This document shows positions 17,423 through 26,318 of a stretch of DNA of 64,000 bases, piece by piece. Each line of letters starts with the position of its first letter. Within the stretch, counting starts at the first letter, position 1. Below the pieces are notes generated by a model. It was not told the DNA's origin. It did not search any database and saw only the letters and a program-made list of their open reading frames with translations. The DNA comes from M3007 sp031425035 (GTDB lineage Bacteria > Bacteroidota > Bacteroidia > Chitinophagales > Saprospiraceae): contig JANPIN010000121.1 of the NCBI GenBank assembly GCA_031425035.1, forward strand, positions 1 to 64,000, written 5' to 3'. The position numbers and the translations under genes were made by a program.

Positions 17423-18835
17423 ATGAAACCATTCATTTCCACTATTTTTTGCTGGCTCCTGCTGGCCACTTTCCCTGCCCAGGCGCAGCTAACCATCAAA
17501 GTCACCGCCATTCCGGCCAACACGCCCCCGGGGTCCAGCATTTATATTGCCGGCACTTTCAATAACTGGGATCCGAACGACGCCACTAAGATCCTGAGCC
17601 CCTTAGGCGGTGGCCAGTTCAGCATCGTATTAAACCCGCCGGTGGGTACGGTGAAGTTCAAATTTACCCGCGGCACCGACTGGACAACCGTGGAAGGCAA
17701 TGCCAATGGTAATCAACAACCGGACCATGAAACGTCCTACAACGGGCAAGCCAAAACCGTCGAATTGCCCATTCTGAGCTGGGAAGACCAGAACGGCGGC
17801 GGCGGTGGTAGTACGGCAGCGCCTAATGTGCAGGTCATGGACGCCAATTTTTACCTGCCGCAGCTCAACCGCAATCGCCGGATCTGGCTGTATTTACCGC
17901 CCGATTACGCCACCACCACCAAAAAATACCCGGTGTTATACATGCAGGATGGCCAGAACCTCTTTGATGCCTCGTCCAGTTTTTCCGGTGAATGGGAAGT
18001 CGATGAAAGCCTGAACGACTTATTTGCACAGGGCGATTATGGCTGTATTGTGGTCGGCATTGACAATGGCGGAAGCCATCGCCTGGATGAATATTCCCCG
18101 TGGATCAATGCCCAATACGGCGGCGGCGAGGGCGACGAGTACCTCGAATTCATGGTCACTACCCTGAAACCCTACATCGACGCCAACTACCGCACCTTGC
18201 CGGGGCGCAGTACGACGGGCATGATGGGCAGCAGCATGGGCGGCCTTATTTCCATGTACGGTTTCTCCGAGCGCCAGGACATCTATGCCAAAGCCGGCAT
18301 TTTTTCCCCGGCTTTCTGGTTTGCCGGGAACAGTCCGGCGGCCCATGTCGCCAGCCACCCCAAACAGGGCGACGCCCGGGTGTATTTCCTGGCGGGCGGT
18401 CAGGAACCCGCTTACGTGACCCAGGATATGCAGGCGGTAGCCAGTGCGATGACGACGGCAGGCTTTGCGGCCAGTGAAAAATATTTCCTCACCCCCAGCG
18501 ACGGCCAGCACTCGGAATGGTTCTGGAAGCGGGAATTTCCGGCGGCCTATCTCTGGCTTTTTGCCGGCGCCGTCACGGCTACCGGCGAGGCGACCGGCGA
18601 TAAGGATTTACAGATTTTCCCGAATCCGGCCGGTTCCTCCATCCGCATCAGCGGCGTGGATGCGCAGGATAAATTAAAGCTCCAGATCGTGGGGAATGAC
18701 GGCAAATTGTGGCGTGATACGAGTGTGGTGGGCAATGAGCCGATCCCAACGGGTGATCTGCCGGCAGGGTTTTATGTGGTACGGGTGAAGAAGAGTGGCG
18801 GGAAGTGGCGTGCCGCGAAAATGGTGCGGGAGTAG
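17423..18835 (+). CDS. Secreted esterase with starch-binding-like domain and T9SS sorting domain
   Basis: 470 residues. A signal peptide (MKPFISTIFCWLLLATFPAQA) is followed by a CBM20/AMPK-type E-set domain at about 22-115 (SIYIAGTFNNWDPND, GTVKFKFTRG). A putative esterase (esterase D-like alpha/beta hydrolase) spans about 130-375, with YPVLYMQDGQNLF, nucleophile GSSMGG near Ser270 and a DGQHSEWFW stretch holding the likely catalytic histidine. A T9SS type A C-terminal domain (IFPNPAGSS to AAKMVRE) fills the last 75 residues. The domain set suggests a surface or extracellular carbohydrate esterase or lipase exported by the PorZ-containing machinery. The substrate is unknown. Confidence 0.88.
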   Translation: MKPFISTIFCWLLLATFPAQAQLTIKVTAIPANTPPGSSIYIAGTFNNWDPNDATKILSPLGGGQFSIVLNPPVGTVKFKFTRGTDWTTVEGNANGNQQPDHETSYNGQAKTVELPILSWEDQNGGGGGSTAAPNVQVMDANFYLPQLNRNRRIWLYLPPDYATTTKKYPVLYMQDGQNLFDASSSFSGEWEVDESLNDLFAQGDYGCIVVGIDNGGSHRLDEYSPWINAQYGGGEGDEYLEFMVTTLKPYIDANYRTLPGRSTTGMMGSSMGGLISMYGFSERQDIYAKAGIFSPAFWFAGNSPAAHVASHPKQGDARVYFLAGGQEPAYVTQDMQAVASAMTTAGFAASEKYFLTPSDGQHSEWFWKREFPAAYLWLFAGAVTATGEATGDKDLQIFPNPAGSSIRISGVDAQDKLKLQIVGNDGKLWRDTSVVGNEPIPTGDLPAGFYVVRVKKSGGKWRAAKMVRE

Positions 18836-18906
18836 TTTCCAATATTGGTAAATACTCCGCTGACGGGTAATTCGCCTGTTTTTCTCGTTTTTAAACCGCA
18901 GCCCGG

Positions 18907-18914
18907 TATTTTTG
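18907..18914 (+). promoter_or_regulatory. -7 box upstream of the subtilase-SH3 gene
   Basis: TATTTTTG matches TAnnTTTG exactly, 31 bases before ATG 18946. No exact TTG lies at the -33 spacing (TCG there). Confidence 0.45.
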
Positions 18915-18945
18915 TCCCGCAACCGATCAAAACTTCCAATGCACT

Positions 18946-21006
18946 ATGGCCAGTATCAAAACCAACAAAGCGACTTTCACCTACGGGGGAAAGGAAATCA
19001 GTTTCAATAAAAGCAAATCTCAGGTCGCCGTACGTTACACGCCGGGCATGCAGCCGGCAGCCGGCAAACGCAAAGCGGGCGCCGCCAAACCGGTGGAACA
19101 ATTACGCGACTTCGAAGTCCTCGACCTTAAACGCGGCGTAGACAGCAAACTCGACGATCTGCGGACCAAACCCGAGATTTCCGTCGGCACCCATGTCTGG
19201 CTGGTGGACGGCGATGAAGATTCCGCCTTCGTACCCACCGGCTACCTGTACATCGAGTTTGTGTCCGATACGCTGGACGAAAAGGAACGCGCCCTGCTGG
19301 ATAACCTGCACCTGAATATTCGCGAGCGCATCGGTTATGATGCTTACCGGGTGAGCGTAACGGAAGAGTCGCCCAACCCGATCAAATGCGCGGTACTGCT
19401 GCAAAAAGAAAAAATTGTGCGCGTAGCGGAGCCGGAATTCATCACCCGCCCGGCTACCCGCGATGATTTCGCGCAGCCTTCCGGGCGGTTCATTGGCAGT
19501 CAATGGCATTTGGAAAATACCGGCGGACAAATTCCCATCATCGATATTCCGAACGCTGTATATGGGCCGGCCCATTTCAAACCGGGCGCGGACGCCAAGG
19601 TGAAAGCCGCCTGGAATTATATGCGCAGCCTGGGCAATCGCAGCCTGAACATTGCGGTCATCGACACCGGCTTTGCCCTGGAGCATCCGCAACTGCGCGG
19701 CGATGGCACCAAGATCCGCAATGCTTTCAATGCCGCCACCCGCACCTCCGATGTATCGCCCTGGTTTCAGGCGGCCGGGGGCAGCTGGGGCGTTTTCGAT
19801 CACGGCACTTCCTGTGCTGCCGTGGCCCTCGGCGCCTGGGATATTCAGGGGGTACTGGGCGCTGCGCCGAATTGCCGCTTCATTCCCATCAAACTCGATA
19901 TCCTGAGCGACGACGCCATCGTCAAAGCTTTTGAACATGCGCAGATGAACGGCGCGGACATTATTTCCTGTAGCCTGGGTTTTCCGAAACCCGTACCGCT
20001 TTCCACCTGGGTTTACAACACCATCCGGAAGGTGGCGATGGAAGGGCGGGGCGGAAAAGGCATTCCTATTTTCATCGCGGCCGGCAATGCCAATCCAGCC
20101 TCTAACAACCAGCCGCGTCAGATCAGCGATTTTGCCACCCACCCGAACGTGTTGTGTATTACGGCCTCCAACAGCCTGGACGAGCATTCCAGCTATTCTT
20201 TTTACGGACCGAATGCCTTTATGTGCGCGCCGACCAACGGCAACAACGGCGTCGGGATCACCACGGCTACCGTCGGGCTGGGTACTGACGGCCGATCGCT
20301 GGCCCTGAGTTATACCAGCGGCTTCGGGGGTACTTCCAGCGCTGCACCCCTGTCTGCCGGCATTTGTGCCCTGATGCTGACGGCAAACCCAAACCTCACG
20401 GTAAGCCAGATCCGTACTATATTCAAACAGACCAGCGACCGGGTCGGCGCTACCTACGACGGTAATGGACACTCCGATCTGATGGGTTTTGGCCGCATCA
20501 ATGCGCTGCGGGCCGTGCAGGCTGCCCTGCAACTGGCGGGCGGAGCAGCAGGCCCGACCGGCGGTTCAACGGCGGGTACGGGTACGCCGGTTACGCCACC
20601 ACCGACGGCTGCGGTGCAAAAAGGGAAAGTAATTTCTACATTCCTGAACGTCCGCAACGGACCATCCACCACCAATACCAAGGTAGCCGAACTACATCTG
20701 GGCGATGTGGTGAACCTGCTGAGTAAAACCGGCGACTGGTGGCAGATTGCCAGTGGCCAGTACGTTAACGAGGACTATATTCAGGTGCTGCCCTCCGGTA
20801 ATACGCCAGCGGCCGTCGTTAACAGCAGGCCGGGAAAAGTAAATTCACCAACGCTGAACGTGCGCAGCGGCCCGGGTACCGCCAATGCCAGAGTAAAAGT
20901 GCTTAAGCTGGGAGATAAAGTGCAGGTTTTTGAAACCAGCCGGGACGGATGGCACCGTATTGGCGTCAATCAATGGGTACTGGGTAAGTATATTCAGCTG
21001 GTGTAA
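18946..21006 (+). CDS. Subtilisin-like S8 peptidase with two C-terminal SH3 domains
   Basis: 686 residues. The start MASIKTNKATF carries no signal peptide. An N-terminal region of about 210 residues precedes the S8 catalytic domain: Asp in AVIDTGF near 238, His in DHGTSCAA near 286, Ser in GGTSSAAP near 463. A Gly/Thr/Pro linker (about 525-555) leads to two bacterial SH3 repeats, each with the LNVRNGP or LNVRSGP signature (about 558-615 and 627-686). Bacterial SH3 domains usually bind peptidoglycan or peptides. The lack of a visible export signal conflicts with a wall-binding role, so localisation is open. It is followed by a bidirectional terminator. Confidence 0.85.
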   Translation: MASIKTNKATFTYGGKEISFNKSKSQVAVRYTPGMQPAAGKRKAGAAKPVEQLRDFEVLDLKRGVDSKLDDLRTKPEISVGTHVWLVDGDEDSAFVPTGYLYIEFVSDTLDEKERALLDNLHLNIRERIGYDAYRVSVTEESPNPIKCAVLLQKEKIVRVAEPEFITRPATRDDFAQPSGRFIGSQWHLENTGGQIPIIDIPNAVYGPAHFKPGADAKVKAAWNYMRSLGNRSLNIAVIDTGFALEHPQLRGDGTKIRNAFNAATRTSDVSPWFQAAGGSWGVFDHGTSCAAVALGAWDIQGVLGAAPNCRFIPIKLDILSDDAIVKAFEHAQMNGADIISCSLGFPKPVPLSTWVYNTIRKVAMEGRGGKGIPIFIAAGNANPASNNQPRQISDFATHPNVLCITASNSLDEHSSYSFYGPNAFMCAPTNGNNGVGITTATVGLGTDGRSLALSYTSGFGGTSSAAPLSAGICALMLTANPNLTVSQIRTIFKQTSDRVGATYDGNGHSDLMGFGRINALRAVQAALQLAGGAAGPTGGSTAGTGTPVTPPPTAAVQKGKVISTFLNVRNGPSTTNTKVAELHLGDVVNLLSKTGDWWQIASGQYVNEDYIQVLPSGNTPAAVVNSRPGKVNSPTLNVRSGPGTANARVKVLKLGDKVQVFETSRDGWHRIGVNQWVLGKYIQLV

Positions 21007-21093
21007 GCAGGTTTGTTGGTTTGGTCAGGTTTGTTCATTTGGTTATCAGTTAGTTGAAATCCGGGTTTGTTCAAAACCAGTTTTGTTGACTAT

Positions 21094-21140
21094 GAAAAAG
21101 GGTTTGTAGAGTTGATTATCAACCCTACAAACCCTTTTTT
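21094..21140. terminator. Bidirectional terminator between the subtilase and bamA
   Basis: AAAAAGGGTTTGTAG and CTACAAACCCTTTTTT form a perfect stem around AGTTGATTATCAACC, which itself folds on GTTGAT/ATCAAC. Runs of A and T on both sides suit both converging genes. The sequence resembles repeats near 25192-25275. Confidence 0.85.
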
Positions 21141-21160
21141 ATCAACTTTTATCAACCCGC

Positions 21161-23692
21161 CTAATCCGGCTCAAAGCCCAGGATAATGTTAAACTTGGCG
21201 AAATTGGATAGTTTACGGCTACCGAAGAATTCCGGTTTGTCGAAACCTACTCCATAGTCGAAGCCCAGGGTACCGAACATCGGCAGGAACACCCGCAGAC
21301 CCAGACCGGCGGAGCGTTTCACGTCGAATGGATTGAAGTCCTGAATTTTCTGCCAGGCATTACCCCCTTGCGCGAACGCGGTCATGAAAATGGTGCTCGA
21401 CGGATTCAACGAGATCGGGTAACGCAGCTCCACCGTGTATTTGTTGAAAACACCCGCTCCACCCGGATAGCGGCTCATAATATCCTGCTGGGTATAGCCA
21501 CGCAGGCTGATGATATCGCGGCCGTTCAAACCAAAATTCTGGTTGTTCAATCCGTCGCCGCCAAGGTCGAAACGTTCGAAAGGCGTGAGTGCCGTTTTAT
21601 CCGACCAGCGACCCAGCAGACCGATTTTGGCCTGGGTTTTCAGCACCAGTTTACCCACCAGCGTCGTGTACCACTCGGCATCGAAGCGCCATTTTACGTA
21701 TTCGATGTAGCGGTAAATATCCTGCACATTATCCGACTTGTAAAAATCGGCGCTTTTAAACGCGGAGTATGGCGGCGTCATTTGCATTTTCAACGAAATC
21801 AGCGAGCCGGCTTTCGGGAAAATGGGGTCGTTAATACTGTTGCGGGCCAGCGTCAGTGCCAGGTTGTAGTTGTGATAAACGCCGTTGGTTACAAAGCGGT
21901 TCTTATCGTCCTGAAAACTGGGGTAATTGTCCAGATTCAGGGTCTGGAAATCCAGGTCGGCACGGAAGACGAAGTTATCATCGGGGATCTTCAGACGGGT
22001 ACCGAAGCCAACCGAACCCTGAATGATCTTCAACTGCTGGTAGTTTTCGGAACCATAGAAGCCGTTGGCATAGCGGTTGTAAAATCCGGCCAGCGTGAGC
22101 GAGTTGGGTTTTTTACCCCCCAGCCAGGGCTCCGTAAAGGAAGCATTATACGACTGGTAACGGTCACCCGAAGTCTGTCCGCGAATACTGAAACGTTGGC
22201 CATCGCCTTGTGGCAGCGGGTTCCAGGTTTCGCGGTGGGCAATGTTGCGTACCGAAAAGTTATTGAAAGTCACCCCGAGCGTACCGATCACTCCGCCGCG
22301 GCTAAAGGAAGTTGCGGGCTGGTAACCGGCCGATAATTCCAGTTGGTCGGAAGGTTTTTCTTCCACGGTGTATTCAATATCCACGGTACCGCGCTCGGGA
22401 TTGACCGGCGTGTTGATCCCTAAAGCTTCCTGGTTGAAATAACCCAGGTTTACGATTTCCCGCTGCGAACGAATGATGTCCGCCCGGCTGAACTTATCTC
22501 CGGGACGGGTGTACAGTTCGCGGCGAATGACGTGTTCGTTGGTACGGTCATTCCCGCGGATAACGACCCGGTCGATCGTGGCCTGCGGTCCTTCATAAAT
22601 GCGCAGTTCCAGGTCGATAGAGTCGTTTTCGATGGACGTTTCTACCGGATCGACGCGGAAAAACAGGTAACCGTTGTCGAGATAAAGCGAGGAAATATCA
22701 CGGCCGTCCTGACTGAAAGACAAGCGGGAATCCAGCAGTTCCTGGTTATACACGTCACCTTTTTTGAGGCCCAGTACCTGATCGAGGAACTTGGTTTCAT
22801 AGATCGTGTTGCCTTTCCAGACCAGGTTGCGGAAGTAATAGCGCTGGCCTTCGTTGATGTAAATATCGACCATCAGGTCGCCCTTTTTATTCCGCCAAAT
22901 ACTGTCTTTTACGACCCGGGCATCGCGGTAACCGATGGTGTTATAATAGCTCTCGAGTTTACGCTTATCATCTTCATACGTTTTACGCACGAGTTTCGAC
23001 TTCTTGAAAATACGCCGTTTTTCGTGGGTATCCTTCATTTTTTTGCGCAAAACCTTGGCTTTCACCTGCGTGTTGCCATAGAAAGTAATATCCTGGATCT
23101 TGACTTTTTTGCGCTGGTCGATAATAAATTCCAGCCGCACGGCATTGACCTGCTTCTCATCGGGGTAGGTTTTAACGTCCACCCGGGCGTTCAAATAACC
23201 TTTTTCCACATAGTGGTTTTCCAGGGCATAGAGCAGGGAAGCCCGCACGTTATCGGTCAGAATAGCGCCTTTCTGGATGAATTTATTGACTATCCCGTTG
23301 AGGTCGTCGTGCTGATTCTTTTTCACCCCGACGAAGGAGTGACGGGAGTAGCGCGGCAGTTCCTGCACGACAATTTCGAGGAACACCACATTATCGACCC
23401 GGCGCTCCTGATTGATCTGCACATCGGTGAAAAGATGCAGGCTCCACAGCGACTGTACCGCTTTGGCAAACTGGCTGCCGGGAATACGGATCTTGTCGCC
23501 CACCCGAAAGCCGGCAATCGAGATGAGCGCACCAGCATCGGCAAACTGTGCCCCGGATACGCGGACGCCCCCGATCTCGTATTCTTTTGGCAAATCATAG
23601 GCCACTGTAGGCAGCGATGTATCGCGTGTTTGACCTGAGACAATCAGGGGGCCGGCAAAAAGCAGCAAAAGGCCGAGAATAGTAAATTTCAT
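21161..23692 (-). CDS. bamA: Outer-membrane protein assembly factor BamA
   Basis: 843 residues with signal peptide (MKFTILGLLLLFAGPLIVSG). Five POTRA repeats occupy about residues 30-440 (for example YEIGGVRVSGAQFADAG, KVKIQDITFYGNTQVK, ATIDRVVIRGNDRT), and the C-terminal half is the Omp85 barrel, containing the SAGYQPATSFSRGGVIG strand, the barrel-lumen motif LRGY and a terminal FNIILGFEPD. BamA folds barrel proteins into the outer membrane. The foldase-like genes upstream (23776-26144) lie on the same strand with an 83-base gap, which suggests a shared outer-membrane biogenesis operon. Confidence 0.95.
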   Translation of the reverse strand: MKFTILGLLLLFAGPLIVSGQTRDTSLPTVAYDLPKEYEIGGVRVSGAQFADAGALISIAGFRVGDKIRIPGSQFAKAVQSLWSLHLFTDVQINQERRVDNVVFLEIVVQELPRYSRHSFVGVKKNQHDDLNGIVNKFIQKGAILTDNVRASLLYALENHYVEKGYLNARVDVKTYPDEKQVNAVRLEFIIDQRKKVKIQDITFYGNTQVKAKVLRKKMKDTHEKRRIFKKSKLVRKTYEDDKRKLESYYNTIGYRDARVVKDSIWRNKKGDLMVDIYINEGQRYYFRNLVWKGNTIYETKFLDQVLGLKKGDVYNQELLDSRLSFSQDGRDISSLYLDNGYLFFRVDPVETSIENDSIDLELRIYEGPQATIDRVVIRGNDRTNEHVIRRELYTRPGDKFSRADIIRSQREIVNLGYFNQEALGINTPVNPERGTVDIEYTVEEKPSDQLELSAGYQPATSFSRGGVIGTLGVTFNNFSVRNIAHRETWNPLPQGDGQRFSIRGQTSGDRYQSYNASFTEPWLGGKKPNSLTLAGFYNRYANGFYGSENYQQLKIIQGSVGFGTRLKIPDDNFVFRADLDFQTLNLDNYPSFQDDKNRFVTNGVYHNYNLALTLARNSINDPIFPKAGSLISLKMQMTPPYSAFKSADFYKSDNVQDIYRYIEYVKWRFDAEWYTTLVGKLVLKTQAKIGLLGRWSDKTALTPFERFDLGGDGLNNQNFGLNGRDIISLRGYTQQDIMSRYPGGAGVFNKYTVELRYPISLNPSSTIFMTAFAQGGNAWQKIQDFNPFDVKRSAGLGLRVFLPMFGTLGFDYGVGFDKPEFFGSRKLSNFAKFNIILGFEPD

Positions 23693-23775
23693 CTGTATCT
23701 TAATTGAATATTAGGCAAGGCCTGGATATTAGTCAATGGCTGGATGAGCACCCGATCACTGATCAAAAGTGGCGT

Positions 23776-25158
23776 TTATTTTTGGTTAGCTTCCGTAATC
23801 TGCGCCTGAAGCAGTTCCTGTATGTTAGCGCAGCCGGCAAACATGGGCCCGACGGACAAGTACGTGGTGCGCAGTTTTTCGAGTACCCATTTTTCGGTGA
23901 GTTCGGTTTTGCGCTGTTCCAGGGCTGCCGTCTGTATTTTCCCGTAGTCCTGTTTTAAATCGGCTTTATGGGGTTTGCTCCGGCTTTGCAGCAAAACGAA
24001 CCGATACAGCGGGCTGCCATCCTGGGATTTATATTCGAAAGGCGTGGTCAGTTCGCCAGGCTGTAGTCCGTCGATAGCGAAGAAAATATCGGTATCCAGA
24101 TCGGCGACTTCAAAGAAGGTATTGCCGGAACGCGGATTGGCCACGCGACCGTCGTTGTTAAAGCTCTGCTGGTCTTTATCGCCATATTTTTTCACGGCGG
24201 CGGTAAAGGTGATGGTTTTGTCGTTGATCAGCTGGCGCACGGTATCCAGTTTAGCTCTGGCCAGCTCGAGATCGGCGGGGGTGAGTTCGGGCTTGATCAG
24301 AATATGCCGGCAATGGATCAGGTTGCCGCGGCGTTCCAGCAGTTGAATGATGTGAAAGCCGAATTCGGTTTCCACGAGCGGGCTGACCTGATTTTTTTCC
24401 AGTTTATAGGCCATGGCTTCAAACTCCGGCACGAAAGTGCCGCGTTTTTGCCAGCCCAGGTCGCCGCCGCCGGTACCGCTGCCGGTGTCGGCGCTGTACT
24501 TCTTGGCTAAAGTGGCAAAATCCTCGCCGTCCAGAATACGTTTGCGCAGGTCCTGCGCCACCGTTCTGGCTTTTTCCTTCTCTACGGCGTTCACTTTTGG
24601 CTTGGCTACTATTTCCCGGATCTCTACTTCGGCATTAAAATACGGCAGCGAATCCTTCGGGATTTTACTGAAAAATATCTGCACCTCATTGGGCGTGATC
24701 GTGGCTTTACCGGTTACATCGGCCTGCATACGTTCGGCCAGCAATTGACTGCGCATATCGCCGCGCATCTGGTCCTTGATTTCGTTGACATTTTGACCGT
24801 AGTATTCTTCCAGGGCCTTCTCGTCCTGGTTAAAATAAAGCATCAGGCGGTCAACCCGTGCTGCCAGCTGGGTTTCCACTTCTTCATCATTAACGACGAT
24901 AGAGTCGAGTTTGGCCTGGTTAACGAGCATTTTCTGCACTACCAGATTTTGGAGTACCACGCAGCGATACTCATCGGGCAGTTCGGTCTGTTGTTGCTTG
25001 GCATAAGCGAATTGTTCCTGTATTTCACTCAACAGGATAATCTCGCTGCCCACCGTCGCGACCACGCGGTCGATCACGGCCCGGTCGTTCTGCTGGGCAT
25101 AAGCCAGAACGGAAAGCAGCAGGCATGGAATAGCAATCAATATATTTTTCATGGTCAT
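23776..25158 (-). CDS. SurA-like periplasmic peptidyl-prolyl isomerase
   Basis: 460 residues from ATG 25158 (MTMKNILIAIPCLL); ATG 25152 would be two codons shorter. A signal peptide ends at YAQQ. A SurA-type N-terminal chaperone region (RAVIDRVVATVGSEIILLSEI) is followed by two parvulin domains: EIREIVAKPK with FATLAKKYSADTGSG and GGDLGWQKRG, then CRHILIKPELT. SurA proteins escort barrel proteins to BamA, whose gene is next downstream. The extension to 25254 encodes no signal and is unlikely. Confidence 0.9.
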   Translation of the reverse strand: MTMKNILIAIPCLLLSVLAYAQQNDRAVIDRVVATVGSEIILLSEIQEQFAYAKQQQTELPDEYRCVVLQNLVVQKMLVNQAKLDSIVVNDEEVETQLAARVDRLMLYFNQDEKALEEYYGQNVNEIKDQMRGDMRSQLLAERMQADVTGKATITPNEVQIFFSKIPKDSLPYFNAEVEIREIVAKPKVNAVEKEKARTVAQDLRKRILDGEDFATLAKKYSADTGSGTGGGDLGWQKRGTFVPEFEAMAYKLEKNQVSPLVETEFGFHIIQLLERRGNLIHCRHILIKPELTPADLELARAKLDTVRQLINDKTITFTAAVKKYGDKDQQSFNNDGRVANPRSGNTFFEVADLDTDIFFAIDGLQPGELTTPFEYKSQDGSPLYRFVLLQSRSKPHKADLKQDYGKIQTAALEQRKTELTEKWVLEKLRTTYLSVGPMFAGCANIQELLQAQITEANQK

Positions 25159-25191
25159 AGTAGTAATGTGTTTAGCTGATGGAGGGGAAGG

Positions 25192-25275
25192 GTTGATGAT
25201 GTTTATAAAGTTGATGACGTAGCGTACACCGCAGCCCCTCATAAACCTTATCAACTTCTATAAACCCGCATCAAC
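25192..25275. repeat. Imperfect inverted repeat of the GTTGAT/ATCAAC type
   Basis: GTTGATGATGTTTATAAAG and its continuation (25192-25217) are nearly the reverse complement of 25249-25275. The arms share GTTGATG, GTTTATA and AAGTTGAT, with two single-base gaps. The element fills the 140-base gap between the two PPIase-like genes, and related words occur in the terminator at 21094-21140. Confidence 0.55.
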
Positions 25276-25298
25276 TTTTTTAACCTGCATCAACTTTC

Positions 25299-26144
25299 TC
25301 ATTGTTTGATCTTGATATTTTCCCGCCGTAGTTCCTTTTGATAAAGGTCTTCCTTCCACCGGTCAAGTAATTGCTGTTTTCGTTTGTGCAAAATAATTTT
25401 CGAGGCTTGTTCCCGCACGTAATCAAACGGGGCGGTGGTTTTTCCCTGTACAACGTCCAGCACCCGGTAATAGTAGCGAAAATCACCATCGCTGAGGGTG
25501 CCTTCCCGGCGGGAACTCACGTTTTCGGAAGTTAACGTGCCTTTAGGCAAAAGCGCGGCTATGTCCCCGAGTTTATACCACTTTTCATGGTTGAGCAAGG
25601 CCATGGCTGCCCACTGTTTAGCATAAGCCGCCAGTTTGGGCTCATCGGCTGAACTACGGCTATACCACAGTTTATTGATCTCCGACTGTGGTGCTTTTGG
25701 GGGTAATTTCAACAGCAGGCATTTTAAAATGGTGCTTTCCAGCTGAAACTGATCTTTGTTGGCTTCGTAGAATGTCCGGACTTCCCCTTCAGAGACAGTG
25801 CTGTCGAGTTTTTCGGCAATGATCTGCTCTTCAAAATTAAACCGCACCAGACTGGCCCGGTAGTCGCGCACCAGTTCATCGATATTCAGGTCCTTGGGAA
25901 TGTTGCGCTCGGCTTCGTACATCAGCAACTGATCACGGACCCAGCGCTGCACAAAAGCGCTGACGAGCAGGGTGCTGTCGGTAGCGTTGGTTCCTTCCGG
26001 TACGACGTCGGCAAGTTCCGATGCATACAGGTTTTTATTGTACACCTGGGCCAACAGTTGATCAGCGGCGTTGGCAGGCGATGGGGAATTACAGCTCCAG
26101 AGCAGTAACCAGGAAATAGAAAACAGGAGGGCAATGATGCGCAT
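25299..26144 (-). CDS. PPIase-like (SurA N-terminal type) lipoprotein
   Basis: 281 residues from ATG 26144. The N-terminus is a lipoprotein signal (MRIIALLFSISWLLLWSC) with the lipobox cysteine near residue 18. The body resembles the chaperone part of SurA/PrsA proteins: LLAQVYNKNLYASELADVV, FVQRWVRDQLLMYEAERN and VSEGEVRTFYEANKDQFQ. A complete parvulin active site is not evident, so it may be a chaperone without isomerase activity. It lies upstream of the SurA-like gene on the same strand. A -7 box at 26237-26244 may drive this gene and those following. Confidence 0.75.
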   Translation of the reverse strand: MRIIALLFSISWLLLWSCNSPSPANAADQLLAQVYNKNLYASELADVVPEGTNATDSTLLVSAFVQRWVRDQLLMYEAERNIPKDLNIDELVRDYRASLVRFNFEEQIIAEKLDSTVSEGEVRTFYEANKDQFQLESTILKCLLLKLPPKAPQSEINKLWYSRSSADEPKLAAYAKQWAAMALLNHEKWYKLGDIAALLPKGTLTSENVSSRREGTLSDGDFRYYYRVLDVVQGKTTAPFDYVREQASKIILHKRKQQLLDRWKEDLYQKELRRENIKIKQ

Positions 26145-26236
26145 GATGCAGATTGACAAACACTCGTCCGAAAGCAGTTGACCCAAAAAGCCGTGTTGTG
26201 GAGGCCCAGGTCCCTGTATTTACCGCTGCGGGCGCG

Positions 26237-26244
26237 CAAAGGTA
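26237..26244 (-). promoter_or_regulatory. -7 box upstream of the outer-membrane biogenesis genes
   Basis: TACCTTTG on the minus strand matches TAnnTTTG, about 93 bases upstream of ATG 26144. No TTG is seen at the -33 spacing. Confidence 0.4.
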
Positions 26245-26318
26245 CTCACTTAAGCCATAAAACCCTTGCTAAAGAACCAAAGAACGAGCCTCCGGCGGGC
26301 AATGATGTCTTCAGGCGG

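Noticed and set aside
19102..20532. 476-codon minus-strand ORF
   Set aside because: Antisense to the S8-SH3 peptidase, whose catalytic triad and SH3 repeats are unmistakable; the long open frame follows from codon bias.
21368..23638. Two long plus-strand ORFs (322 and 368 codons)
   Set aside because: Both antisense to bamA.
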